From Sorangium cellulosum So ce56 (GTDB taxonomy: Bacteria > Myxococcota_A > Polyangia > Polyangiales > Polyangiaceae): a stretch of DNA of 64,000 nucleotides. Positions within the stretch are counted from its first letter, which is position 1. Each line of letters starts with the position of its first letter. The stretch spans positions 10,714,501-10,778,500 of the forward strand of contig NC_010162.1 of NCBI RefSeq assembly GCF_000067165.1, read 5' to 3'. Positions 33,384 to 42,023 of this stretch are shown here, piece after piece. The notes beneath the pieces were generated by a model that was not told the origin of the DNA, did no database searches, and worked only from the letters and a program-made list of their open reading frames with translations. Made by a program: the position numbers and the translations under genes.

Positions 33384-35720
33384 CTACCCCAGCAGCGACG
33401 CCGCCACTTTCGGCGCCTCCCGCGCGGGGCACCCCATCCAGCCCGAGAGCCGCTCCGCCGGCTCGCCGCTCGCGAGCGCCCGGAGCACCCGCTCCGCCAC
33501 GTCCGCGCGGAGCGCCCGCGTCCCGAACACCGGGTAGCCGATCGCCGCGTACGCCTTCGGATCCACGCCCCGCGCGACCGCCATCGACACCGCGCCGGGC
33601 GCCGGGCACGCGGGCACCCGGCCGCGGTCGAACCAGGCGGCGCACAGCGCGAGGCGGCGCTCGAGCGCGCCGCGCCGGAGCAGCGGCTGCACGTAGAGCA
33701 CGCGCTCGCCCACCTCGATGCCGCGCGCCGCGAGCAGCGCCCGGCCCTCCGGCGCGAGCTCCGCGACCTGCTCCTCCGCGTCGCGCGCCGCCGCCGTCCC
33801 GAGCCCCTGCTCCAGCTGGTAGACGATCCCCCGCGCCGCGGCCGGGAGCGCGCGCACCTCGGGCGAGCGCAGCGGCGCGAGCAGCACCTCGACGAGATCG
33901 CGCGCGAACGCCACGAGCCGCCGGAGCACGCGCGATCGCGCCCCCGCCCCGAGGTCCTCGAGCGCGGCGAGCCGCACGTCGGGCAGGAGCAGCGTCGGGC
34001 CACGCGCGAGCTGCCCGAGCAGCCGCTCGCCGTCGAAGATCCGCCCGCCCACGTCGACCGAGAACCGCTCGTGCGGCGCCTCCACGAGCGCCTCTACCCA
34101 GCGCGCCCGGTCGTCCTCGGGCGCCGGCGCCGCGGGCCCCGGCGCGAGCCGGGCCCGGAGCGCCGCGATCCGCGCGAACGGGTGCCCCTCCGGCACCGCC
34201 GGCGGCTCGGCCTCCGCGCGCCGCTGCGTCGGGGGCGCGCCCGGCGACGATCGCGCGCTCGACGCCGCCCGCGCGCTCGACGCCGCCCGCAAGCGGCGCC
34301 CCGCCCCGCCGCCCCGCTCGACGAAGCGCTGCACCAGCCGCTCGTGGAGCGCGTCGCTCAGGCGATCCTCGATCGCCCGCGTGCGCTCCTGCCACGCCGC
34401 CGCGTCGCGGACCCAGCGCGCGTGGTTCGAGATGTACGTCCACGTCCTGATCGACGCGATCCGCGTGATCAGCGTGTCGATGTCGCCGCCCACCTCGTCG
34501 ATCTCGGCCACCCGGGCGGCCATCCAGCCGGCGTCGAGTGCCGCGCTCGGGCCCGAGAGCTGCCCGTAGATCTCGGCGAGGAGCGCGACGTGCGACTCGA
34601 ACAGGAGCTTGCGGAAGTCGGGGATGCGGCAGACCTCCCAGAGGAGCCCCACCGCCTCTTCACCCCGCGCGCGCGCTCGCACCTCCGGGTCCTCGGCGAG
34701 CCTCGCCAGCGCGGCCGTGTCCTCCGCGTCGTCGACGAGCCTCAGCGAGCGGGCGCGCGGGCGCGCCCTGAGCGACGCGAGGAGCGCGTCGATCGAGCTC
34801 ATGTCGAGCTCGCTGCTCCGCCAGAGCAGCCGCCGCACCGGGGGGAACCGGTGCGCCTCGATCGCGGCGGCCACGCCGTCGGGGAGCGAGAGCGGCGCGA
34901 CGGTGCCGAAGGTCCCGTCCGCGAGGTGCCTGCCCGCGCGGCCGGCGATCTGCGCGAGCTCGGCGGGGTCGAGGTCGCGCACGGCGCGCCCGTCGAACTT
35001 GCGGAGCGCCGCGAACGCGACGTGGCGCACGTCGAGGTTGAGCCCCATGCCGATCGCGTCGGTGGCGACGAGGTAGTCGACCTCGCCCGACTGGAAGAGG
35101 GCGACCTGCGCGTTGCGGGTGCGCGGCGAGAGCGCGCCGAGCACCACGGCCGCGCCGCCCCGCTGCGCGCGCAGCCGCTCGGCGATCTCGTAGACCTGCG
35201 GGGTCGAGAACGCGACGACGGCGCTGCGCGGCGGCAAGCGCGAGAGCTTGCCGGCCCCGGCGCTCGCGAGCCGCGAGAGGCGCGGGTGCTGGACGATGCT
35301 TGCGGTCGGGACGAGCTCGGCCATGAGCGGCCGCATCGTGTCGGCGCCGAGGAACCAGGTCTCGCGCCGGCCGCGCGAGAGGAGCAGGCGCTCGGTGAAC
35401 ACGTGGCCGCGCTGGTCGTGCGCGGCGAGCTGGATCTCGTCGATGGCCAGGAAGTCGACCTCCAGATCGACAGGCATCGCCTCGACGGTGCACACCCAGT
35501 AGTCCGGCCGCCTCGGGACGCGCTTCTCCTCGCCGGTCACGAGCGCGACGCGGGCCTCGCCGACCTGGGTGCTCACCCGGTCGTAGACCTCGCGCGCGAG
35601 CAGGCGCAGCGGCAGGCCGATCATGCCCGAGTCGTGCGAGAGCATGCGCTCGATGGCGCGGTGGGTCTTGCCGGTGTTGGTCGGGCCCAGGACGGCGGTG
35701 ATGGGGGAAGCGTCGACCAT
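33384..35720 (-). CDS. SUV3-type DExH RNA helicase
   Basis: A 778-residue superfamily 2 helicase. Motif I is GPTNTGKTH (~11-19), the DExH box is DEIQ (~94-97), motif V lies in ATDAIGMGLNLDVRHVAF, and motif VI is QIAGRAGRH (~257-265). This wording (GPTNTGKT, DEIQ, IGRAGRH-like) is that of the mitochondrial SUV3 / alphaproteobacterial helicases, which unwind RNA for exonucleases. A low-complexity Ser/Ala/Arg linker (~480-530) splits the protein, and the remaining ~250 residues form an added helical C-terminal region. A degradosome-like partner is expected but not encoded nearby. Confidence 0.9.
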   Translation of the reverse strand: MVDASPITAVLGPTNTGKTHRAIERMLSHDSGMIGLPLRLLAREVYDRVSTQVGEARVALVTGEEKRVPRRPDYWVCTVEAMPVDLEVDFLAIDEIQLAAHDQRGHVFTERLLLSRGRRETWFLGADTMRPLMAELVPTASIVQHPRLSRLASAGAGKLSRLPPRSAVVAFSTPQVYEIAERLRAQRGGAAVVLGALSPRTRNAQVALFQSGEVDYLVATDAIGMGLNLDVRHVAFAALRKFDGRAVRDLDPAELAQIAGRAGRHLADGTFGTVAPLSLPDGVAAAIEAHRFPPVRRLLWRSSELDMSSIDALLASLRARPRARSLRLVDDAEDTAALARLAEDPEVRARARGEEAVGLLWEVCRIPDFRKLLFESHVALLAEIYGQLSGPSAALDAGWMAARVAEIDEVGGDIDTLITRIASIRTWTYISNHARWVRDAAAWQERTRAIEDRLSDALHERLVQRFVERGGGAGRRLRAASSARAASSARSSPGAPPTQRRAEAEPPAVPEGHPFARIAALRARLAPGPAAPAPEDDRARWVEALVEAPHERFSVDVGGRIFDGERLLGQLARGPTLLLPDVRLAALEDLGAGARSRVLRRLVAFARDLVEVLLAPLRSPEVRALPAAARGIVYQLEQGLGTAAARDAEEQVAELAPEGRALLAARGIEVGERVLYVQPLLRRGALERRLALCAAWFDRGRVPACPAPGAVSMAVARGVDPKAYAAIGYPVFGTRALRADVAERVLRALASGEPAERLSGWMGCPAREAPKVAASLLG

Positions 35721-35939
35721 GGCGCACGCAGCTTAGTACCGGACGCCGCAGCTACGCCCCCGCGCGACGCGCCGAGGGCGTGCGCCTCGGGTTCCGTGCC
35801 CGGAAGCGAGCAGGCGGGTCTGCGTCAACCCCGCCCAGCGCCGTCGTGCGCCGGGAGAGGGCAACTGCACGCCGCGCGCTGCGAGCCGGACGCGCCCGCG
35901 ACGGAAGCGCAGGCACCGCCTGCGAACGACGAATCTCTC

Positions 35940-36902
35940 TCAGCGCGCCATCGGGTCCGCGAGCCAGGCGGCGAGCGCATCGGACGGGAGCGCCAGCTTG
36001 GCGTCGTCGAGGCGATCAGCGCCGAGGCGCTCGAACCGTTCAGCCAAAACGGAGTGCTCCATCTCGGTCAGGGGTCGGCCCAGCTTCTTCTCGAACTGCC
36101 TCGCCAGCACCCGGAGCTACCCCTCCTTGAGGCCCTCCTGGAGGCCCTCCTTGCGGCCCTCCTGGAGGCCCTCCTTGCGGCCCTCCAGAAGCGCCTCCCT
36201 CCGCGCCTCGTCGCGGAGCGACTGCTTGAGCTGCTCGAACCACTGCTGAACTTCCGTCACGATCTCCTCCTCTTCCACGTCTTCCGCAGTGCGCGCCGAG
36301 GGCTCGGCCGGGACCTCGAAGCGCAATCGTAACAGCCAAGGCAGGGCGATGCCCCTCTCCCAAGCGTCGTCGGGCAGGGCGACGAGCTCATGGATGGCAT
36401 CGCGGAGCACGGCGCCTGCGCCGAGCAGGCGCAGGAGCAGGGTGTCTCGGGTGCGCGGCAGCTCGGCGATGACGACGACGTCGATCCGCCATCCCGGCGC
36501 GGCCTGGTAGAGGCCGGCGCGCCCGGGCACCGGGGCGAAGCCGAACGCGTCGAGCACGGTGGCAGGCCGGCCGCTGCTGAGGACGCACAGCCGCGGGAAG
36601 AGCACGGCGCCCCCGGCGCGGCGCTCGAGCTCGTGGTGCCAGTGGAGCTGCTTGCGGACACAGCCGCGCAGCTCGGCCGGACCGGGTGTGTCGTGGAAGA
36701 GCTCGAACTGGCAAGGCTCCGCCGCGAGCTCGCCGAGCAGTCCGAGCTCCGCGCGCAACGCGGCGCGGGCAGGATCGGGCACGTACCAGATGTCCATGGT
36801 CTGGGAAGTTGCGATGACCTCGACCTCAGTGTCGGCGCCGCCGGTGAGAGCGAGGGTCTCGCGCAGGACGTTCTTGCCGAAGGCGTCGAATCTGCTGCGC
36901 AT
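35940..36902 (-). pseudogene. Rpn-family nuclease gene with in-frame amber codon
   Basis: The first 261 codons (36902-36120) encode an Rpn/PD-(D/E)XK-type protein (start MRSRFDAFGKNVLRETLA; middle HWHHELERRAGG and WRIDVVVIAELPRTRDTLLLRLLG). They end in a repetitive EGRKEGLQEG tail. The TAG at 36119-36117 interrupts the frame, but the same frame continues 58 more codons (LRVLARQFEKKLGRPLTEMEHSVL ... WLADPMAR) to a TGA at 35940, which is the normal C-terminal tail of this family. A single CAG-to-TAG change explains it. Either the gene is broken, or a shortened protein is made. Confidence 0.75.
36121..36190. repeat. Short tandem repeat inside the Rpn-family gene
   Basis: About two and a half copies of a 30-bp unit (blocks CCCTCCTTGCGGCCCTCCTG with small changes) encode the EGRKEGLQEG tail. 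The amber codon lies directly at its 3' edge. Confidence 0.75.
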
Positions 36903-37656
36903 CGTGCGGTGGCGAGAATGGGATTTATCGAACGTACCAGCAAGCCAATTTTCGCGTGGATCATGCTGTTTTTTTTTGCGAAGCGATGGAGAGCGGCGTC
37001 GCGTATGAGGAGAAGGCTCGGGCCATTACACGTGCCGCATCGACGTCATTTAGAAATCGTGCCTTCAGCGCTTTACGGCTACGGCGTTGGAGGGGGGCGA
37101 CTCGATGGACAGGAGAGAGGTAGTTCGTCAAGCGCATGTTCGGGGTATGCATGCGCGTACCGAGAGAGAGCGCGAAGGACGCGGCGGTCGAAGGCGTGGG
37201 CCTCGACGCTGGGGATCGGGCTCCTGCGCACGCAGCGCGCTGGCCCATGTCACGGACGAGCGCGGCAGCTCGCTCCTCTCTCTGCTGGGCTGCATCGACG
37301 TCGGCGATCGGCGGGCGCCGAACGCCTGAACAGTCAGAAAATTTCACTATCATTGCATGCGCGGAGCGAAGCCTGGGCCACCTGGGGGGAGAGAGGCTCC
37401 TCCCTCTTCAGCGACATCGACCCCTCGCCTCCAGGTCGCGGAGCGCCCATGGGGTCGGGGGAGCGCAGCCTGCCGATGCGGGGAAGGAGAAGATGCGACA
37501 GCTGCCCGCTCGCGCTCGGCCTTCGTCGCGTCGCCGCGCCCATGGCATGATGAGGCGAGATGCCGGCCGCTGTAAGGAGCGCGACATGGGGCCCGGCCTC
37601 TGCTAGACCGCGGAGGCCCGAACGGAAGGACGCTGGGACGCGGAAGGCTCGATCGC
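36903..37656. other. 750-bp intergenic region, no gene seen
   Basis: Between the divergently read Rpn-like gene and the Ser/Thr kinase. A run of nine T at about 36967 stands out in the G+C-rich context. Short open frames on both strands have no ribosome-binding site or family resemblance. Confidence 0.45.
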
Positions 37657-39396
37657 ATGCTGTCGCTTGAAGCGGGGAGCGTCGTCGGAGGGAAATATCG
37701 CCTGGAGCGGCCGCTGGCGGGCGGCGCCATGGGCTTTCTCTGGGTGGCCCGGCACCTCCAGCTGGACGTCGAGGTCGCGCTCAAGTTCATGATGCCGCAG
37801 CACGCCGACTCCCCCGTGGCGCGCGCGCGGTTCGAGCGGGAGGCGAAGGCCTCGGCCCAGCTCCGGACCCCCAACGTGGTCCACGTCTACGACTACGGCC
37901 TCGAGGGCGACACGCCCTACCTCGCGATGGAGCTGCTCGAGGGAGAGGACCTCGCGGCGTACCTCGCGCGCCACGGGCGCCTCGAGCCGGAGGAGCTGCT
38001 CGGCATCGTGAGCCAGGTGTGCAAGGCGCTCCGCCGCGCGCACGAGGTGGGGCTCATCCACCGCGACCTCAAGCCGGCGAACATCTTCCTCGCGCGGCAG
38101 GGCGAGGAGGTCGTCAAGATCCTCGACTTCGGGGTCGCCAAGGCGATCGGCACCGGGCTGGCCGCCGACGCGACGAAGACCGGCACGCTCATCGGCTCGC
38201 CGCACTACATGAGCCCCGAGCAGGTGCGCCGGAGCAAGACGATCGACTTCCGCAGCGATCTCTGGTCGCTCGGCGTGATCATCTTCCAGTGCCTCACGGG
38301 CCAGCTGCCCTTCCCCGGCGAAGAGCTCGGCGACGTGCTCGTGGAGATCTGCACGGGCGACATCCCGGTCGCCTCGCAGCTCGCGCCGAATCTCTGGCCC
38401 GAGCTGGATCGTTTCCTGGAGCGCGCGCTCAAGCGCGAGCCCGCGGAGCGCTTCCAGAGCGCGAGCGAGCTCGCCCGCGCGTTCGCCGCGGCGGTGCAGC
38501 GCACGGCGGTGCCGGACTCGCGCGACTCGCTGGACTCGACCGAGGCGCTGGCTCACGGCGGCGCGCCGGCTCATGGTGTCGCGCCGGCTCTCGGCGGCGC
38601 GCAGGCTCACGGCATCGCGCAGGCTCACGGCGTCGCGCAGGCTCTCGGCATCCCGCCGGCGCATGGTGTCGCGCCGGCTCTCGGCAGCGCGCCGGCTCAC
38701 GGCGTCGCGCCAGCTCACGGCATCGCACAGGCTCTCGGCATCCCGCCGGCTCACGGCGTCGCGCACGCTCACGGCGTCGCGCCAGCCGGGGGTGGCACCG
38801 TGGCCCTGGACGACGCGGTGACCGCCGGCGGCACGCTGGCGGCGGGCGGGACGGTCGTCGAGGACCGCACGCGGGTCCCGGGTGGCGTGGTGGGCGCGAG
38901 CGACACGCTGGCCGCGGGCGGCACGCTGAGCGCCAGCGGCACGCTCGAGGCCGTGGGAGGCGCGCTGCCCCCGCCCGTGGATCGTCGCGCCCCGTCGCGG
39001 GCGGTGCTCGCCGTGGCTGCCAGCGTGCTCGTGGTCGGCCTGGGGATCGCCGCCGTCGTCCTGCTTCGCTCGCCTGCTCCGGACGCCACCGCTGCCCCCG
39101 CGGCGACGTCTCCGCCGGACGCTCCCGCGTCCGCTGCACCGCCGACACGGGTGGAGGAGGTGCCTGCCCCGCCTCCCGCGAGCGCGAGCGCCGTCCCCGC
39201 CACGCCGGCTTCGTCGGCCCCGACCAGCGCGGCCTCCGCCTCGGCGCCCACCCCATCGGCCGTGCCCCCACCTGGCGCCGTAAAGGCCTCGCCAAGGCCT
39301 GCGCGCCCGCAGGCGCCTCCCCCGGCCAGGCGGCCTTCTCAGGGGGCGCCCTCCAGCAAGGGCGCTTCCGAGAAGGATCCGACCTTCGGCTTCTAG
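37657..39396 (+). CDS. Membrane Ser/Thr protein kinase (PknB/Hanks type) with hexapeptide repeats
   Basis: A 579-residue protein. The kinase domain (~12-275) is complete: G-loop LAGGAMGFLWVA, VALKFM Lys, HRDLKPAN, ILDFGVAK, SPHYMSPEQ, SDLWSLGVI. Then follow 13 copies of the hexapeptide A-(H/L)-G-x-(A/P)-(P/Q) (residues ~299-376), a second loose repeat of GGT(L/V) phrases (~380-430), one membrane helix (~448-468, AVLAVAASVLVVGLGIAAVVLL), and a Pro/Ala/Ser-rich outer tail. The kinase is cytoplasmic with an extracytoplasmic disordered tail. Its stop overlaps the nitroreductase stop (CTAG). Confidence 0.93.
   Translation: MLSLEAGSVVGGKYRLERPLAGGAMGFLWVARHLQLDVEVALKFMMPQHADSPVARARFEREAKASAQLRTPNVVHVYDYGLEGDTPYLAMELLEGEDLAAYLARHGRLEPEELLGIVSQVCKALRRAHEVGLIHRDLKPANIFLARQGEEVVKILDFGVAKAIGTGLAADATKTGTLIGSPHYMSPEQVRRSKTIDFRSDLWSLGVIIFQCLTGQLPFPGEELGDVLVEICTGDIPVASQLAPNLWPELDRFLERALKREPAERFQSASELARAFAAAVQRTAVPDSRDSLDSTEALAHGGAPAHGVAPALGGAQAHGIAQAHGVAQALGIPPAHGVAPALGSAPAHGVAPAHGIAQALGIPPAHGVAHAHGVAPAGGGTVALDDAVTAGGTLAAGGTVVEDRTRVPGGVVGASDTLAAGGTLSASGTLEAVGGALPPPVDRRAPSRAVLAVAASVLVVGLGIAAVVLLRSPAPDATAAPAATSPPDAPASAAPPTRVEEVPAPPPASASAVPATPASSAPTSAASASAPTPSAVPPPGAVKASPRPARPQAPPPARRPSQGAPSSKGASEKDPTFGF
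38551..38784. repeat. 13 tandem 18-bp repeats in the kinase gene
   Basis: 234 bases = 13 x 18, all in frame, encoding AHGVAP-type hexapeptides. The units fall into AHG and ALG types in a partly higher-order pattern (for example ALGIPP-AHGVAP occurs twice), which suggests recent expansion by slippage or recombination. Confidence 0.9.
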
Positions 39397-40088
39397 TATC
39401 CCGTCTCTGAAGAGCGCGAACCAAAACCGTCGATGAACTTGACCGTCTCGTCGAGCGGCGCCCGGCCCGTACGGGTGTAACCGACCGTGGGGTCCTCGTG
39501 GCCGATCGACATGCCGCAGAAGAGGATGAGCCCGTCCGGGGGTGACAGGACCTGCGCGACGGTCTTGCGAACCTGCGACCACGCCATCTGCGGGCAACTG
39601 TGCAGCGCTTCGGCGCGCAGCAGCAGCATGACGGTCTGCAGATACATCCCGGTGTCGGCCCACTGGGCCGGGCCCAGGTCACGGTCGATGTAGCAGAACA
39701 GGGCGGCGGGCGCGCCGAAACAGTCCCAGTTGGCGATCGCGGCCCTCTGCCGCGCCTCCCAGTCCTCGCGAGCAATGCCGAGCGAGGCGTAGCGCTCCCT
39801 GCCGAAGGCGGCTCGGCGCTCTCTGTACGGGGACTTCATTCCCGGCGGGTACATTTCGTACTCCCGCTCGTCCCAGGGGTCGCCTGCAGCCACGCGCTCA
39901 ACGGCGAGCTTCTTGAGCTCAGCCAGCGGCGCGCCGGTCACCACGTAGGTGTTCCACGGCTGGAGGTTCGACCCGGATGGCGACCAAGCCGCCGCGGATA
40001 ACACGCGCTCCAGCACCTCCCTCGAGACGGGCTGGTCGGTGAATCCGCGCACCGCCCGTCGGCTCCTGACTGCCTCATAGACGTCCAT
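39393..40088 (-). CDS. Nitroreductase-family flavoprotein
   Basis: A 231-residue NfsB/FRase-like protein. The FMN-binding start is SRRAVRGFTDQPVSREVLERVL, followed by AAWSPSGSNLQPW and VVTG. Middle and C-terminal motifs are FCYIDRDLGPAQWADTGMYLQTVML and LILFCGMSIGHEDP. It binds FMN and reduces nitro compounds, quinones or enones with NAD(P)H. A CRP-like sequence (40111-40126) lies 23 bp before its start codon. It converges on the kinase gene with overlapping stops. Confidence 0.93.
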   Translation of the reverse strand: MDVYEAVRSRRAVRGFTDQPVSREVLERVLSAAAWSPSGSNLQPWNTYVVTGAPLAELKKLAVERVAAGDPWDEREYEMYPPGMKSPYRERRAAFGRERYASLGIAREDWEARQRAAIANWDCFGAPAALFCYIDRDLGPAQWADTGMYLQTVMLLLRAEALHSCPQMAWSQVRKTVAQVLSPPDGLILFCGMSIGHEDPTVGYTRTGRAPLDETVKFIDGFGSRSSETGY

Positions 40089-40110
40089 GACCGCCTGCCT
40101 CTCCAGATCT

Positions 40111-40126
40111 TCTCATTGAAATCACA
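40111..40126 (-). promoter_or_regulatory. Imperfect CRP/FNR-type site upstream of the nitroreductase
   Basis: On the minus strand the sequence is TGTGATTTCAATGAGA, i.e. TGTGA-N6-TGAGA against the CRP consensus TGTGA-N6-TCACA. It shares the 12 bases ATTGAAATCACA with the perfect palindrome at 41612-41633. Confidence 0.4.
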
Positions 40127-40187
40127 ATCCTATTCGGCGACCTGGCCAGGGTCGAATCGCCGCGTGGGGGAGCGAGACCGACTCGGG

Positions 40188-40355
40188 TGGACCACGCTCA
40201 TCGCCTCCACGGACGTCGCCGCTCATGTCGTCAGGCACTTTGCGCCCGCGCGCGAGGACGAGGACGAGGACTTCGGGCACGGCGACATCCTCTACGCCGC
40301 GGACGCCGTCGACCAGGCCTGGGCGCCGCTCGCCCGGCGGCTCCTCCACCACGGA
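40188..40355 (+). pseudogene. Fragment of an alpha/beta-hydrolase C-terminus
   Basis: A 56-codon stretch reads WTTLIASTDVAAHVVRHFAP... then EDFGHGDILYAADAVDQAWAPLARRLLHHG. This matches the catalytic-His end of alpha/beta hydrolases (GHGD, then a final amphipathic helix). The rest of the protein is absent and the downstream sequence is non-coding in character. Probably the remnant of a gene lost beside the repeat array; the family match is from memory. Confidence 0.35.
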
Positions 40356-40724
40356 AGCCCCGCGGGGAGCGCGCCGGATCCTCCGAACCGGCGCGCTCCG
40401 GGCTGCACGACGAGCGAGTTACCCCGGGCTCGACACGCCCGGTGATGGTTGGGGGCGGCGCGTCAGCCCCTCGAAACTCCAGCCCTTCGGAGGCCCGCCC
40501 CGCCACCACGCCAGCAGCCGGCCCTCCGTTCGCCACCTCCGGGCTGTTCGGTCCGAGCACGGCCGACGTGCTGCGCGCGCCCTATCCTATGCGGACGAGG
40601 CGGAGGCGGCGCTCTCGATAGCCCGCGCCCGCGCCCCGGTACGGCGCCCGCGCCGGGCCCCGAAGCCCCGGCCACGCCGCAGGAGCCGGCGAACCCCGAC
40701 ATGTAGGAGCCCCAACGCCCGGAC

Positions 40725-40833
40725 GACATGGCCGGCGCGTGCTCGACCAGGCACCCCGGCATATCGGACATGGCCGGCGCGTGCTCGACCAGGCACCCCG
40801 GCATATCGGACATGGGCTCGCGCCTGGGCGGCG
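40725..40833 (+). repeat. Left part of an interrupted 42-44-bp repeat array
   Basis: Two identical 42-bp units (40725-40766 and 40767-40808) begin GACATGGCCGGCG and end GGCATATCG. A partial third unit (40809-40833, GACATGGGCTCGCGCCTGGG...) ends in the 8-bp sequence GGGCGGCG. The array resumes in the same orientation at 46274, on the far side of the inserted element. The left units are a diverged subtype of the right ones. Confidence 0.8.
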
Positions 40834-41124
40834 GGTAATGGTCAATTTTGACCAACCGCCCCCGAGCGCCCTTGACCGACGCTCGGGGGCGACGCGAGCG
40901 ACTATCGGCCGGACTTTTCCCGTGTCCGATGAAAGGTCAAAGTGTAAGGCGAAAACGTCCACACCCACACATACTCACCATCTCCTTCGACTTCGACGCC
41001 GATCACCATCACCCCGCACTGCTTACGATCACCTGGTTTCCACATAACAGACTCCTGCGCGTGGGGCGTCTCCCCATGCGCCAGTTAAGCTGCTCGATGC
41101 GCGGCCGATGTATCGCGGGCGCGT

Positions 41125-41229
41125 TCAGTTCAGATCGACCGATCCGTCCTCGTCCTGCCGCTCGATCCGGTGCGTGAGCCACGCGCGCAGCGTCGGCTCG
41201 TCCTCCACATCCCAGCCGTCCCGCTTCAT
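41125..41229 (-). CDS. Possible small ORF or gene remnant (34 aa)
   Basis: From ATG (complement of 41227-41229) the sequence MKRDGWDVEDEPTLRAWLTH continues to a TGA at 41125. It has protein-like charge patterning, and the frame extends about 27 codons upstream without an obvious start. It may be the tail of a decayed transposon gene or a small protein cotranscribed with 41331-41534. Confidence 0.25.
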   Translation of the reverse strand: MKRDGWDVEDEPTLRAWLTHRIERQDEDGSVDLN

Positions 41230-41330
41230 CCAGTCGACGTGCGCAAGGTGCGCCGCCGGCGCAAGCAGCGAACGCAAAGGTCGGGCGGGGGTGGTCGAGT
41301 TCGTCGATCACCCCCGCCCACGGGTCAGGG

Positions 41331-41534
41331 TCAGGTTTCGAACCGATAGCGACCAGCGCCCCGGGCCGAGCGGGAGCGCGGCCGGCGGGGCGGTCCTCGC
41401 CTGCTACGGACCACGGCGATGAGTGCGAGTACGACCACGAGCGCCGCCGGCCCTGTGATGCGCACATCGATCCCCGACGGCAGCTCGAAGCTGTCGGTGT
41501 GAATGGTCACCTTCAAGAATCTGTACGATTGCAT
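41331..41534 (-). CDS. Small single-pass membrane protein (67 aa) in the transposon
   Basis: The start has GGAGG four bases upstream of the ATG (complement of 41532-41534). Sequence layout: a short beta-like N-terminus (MQSYRFLKVTIHTDSFEL), one membrane helix (~residues 29-43, GPAALVVVLALIAVV), and an Arg-rich tail. A perfect CRP-type palindrome lies 78 bp upstream. Small membrane proteins are frequent in mobile cargo, for example as holin-like or toxin components, but no function can be read here. Confidence 0.5.
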   Translation of the reverse strand: MQSYRFLKVTIHTDSFELPSGIDVRITGPAALVVVLALIAVVRSRRGPPRRPRSRSARGAGRYRFET

Positions 41535-41611
41535 ACATCCTCCAGGCGCCCGGCGATCCCGGCCGGGCCCCCACATGTCTTGGGCGGCGATGGGTTTCAT
41601 TCGGCGGCGAC

Positions 41612-41633
41612 AGATGTGATTGAAATCACATCT
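41612..41633. promoter_or_regulatory. Perfect 22-bp CRP-type palindrome
   Basis: AGATGTGATTGAAATCACATCT: 10-bp arms are perfectly complementary around a GA centre, and it contains TGTGA-N6-TCACA, the exact CRP/CAP consensus spacing. It stands between the minus-strand small membrane gene (start 41534) and the plus-strand transposase gene, so it could control either. Confidence 0.65.
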
Positions 41634-42023
41634 CAGTCGCGTCGCCTGTCGAAGTACTGGCTCCGTTGCGACCCAGCAGCGAACGCCACTCGAGCCGCGC
41701 GCGGGAGCTAGGAGGCCGATCTAGGCACCGCCGCCAGGCAGGGGCCACCATTGCGCGCTCCGTCGGCGCTCGCCACCGCCGACGCAAAAGAGCCGTCAAA
41801 CAGGCTGTAAACGCGCATGCGGGCTAGGACAACCCGTGTCCTACCTGCTCAGAAACCCCGGGGAATAAGGCGTTTCGTTGCTATCTTGCAGGGTACTTAG
41901 CAAAGCGCCCTGCCCCCGGCTGGTCCCCGGAGACAGGGCTGCGGAACGCCGAGCGGTTGGGCCGCCCTGCGCACGACGCATGTGCAGCATGGGCCCCCGC
42001 TTGGGGAGAGGCAAGGCCCTGCG

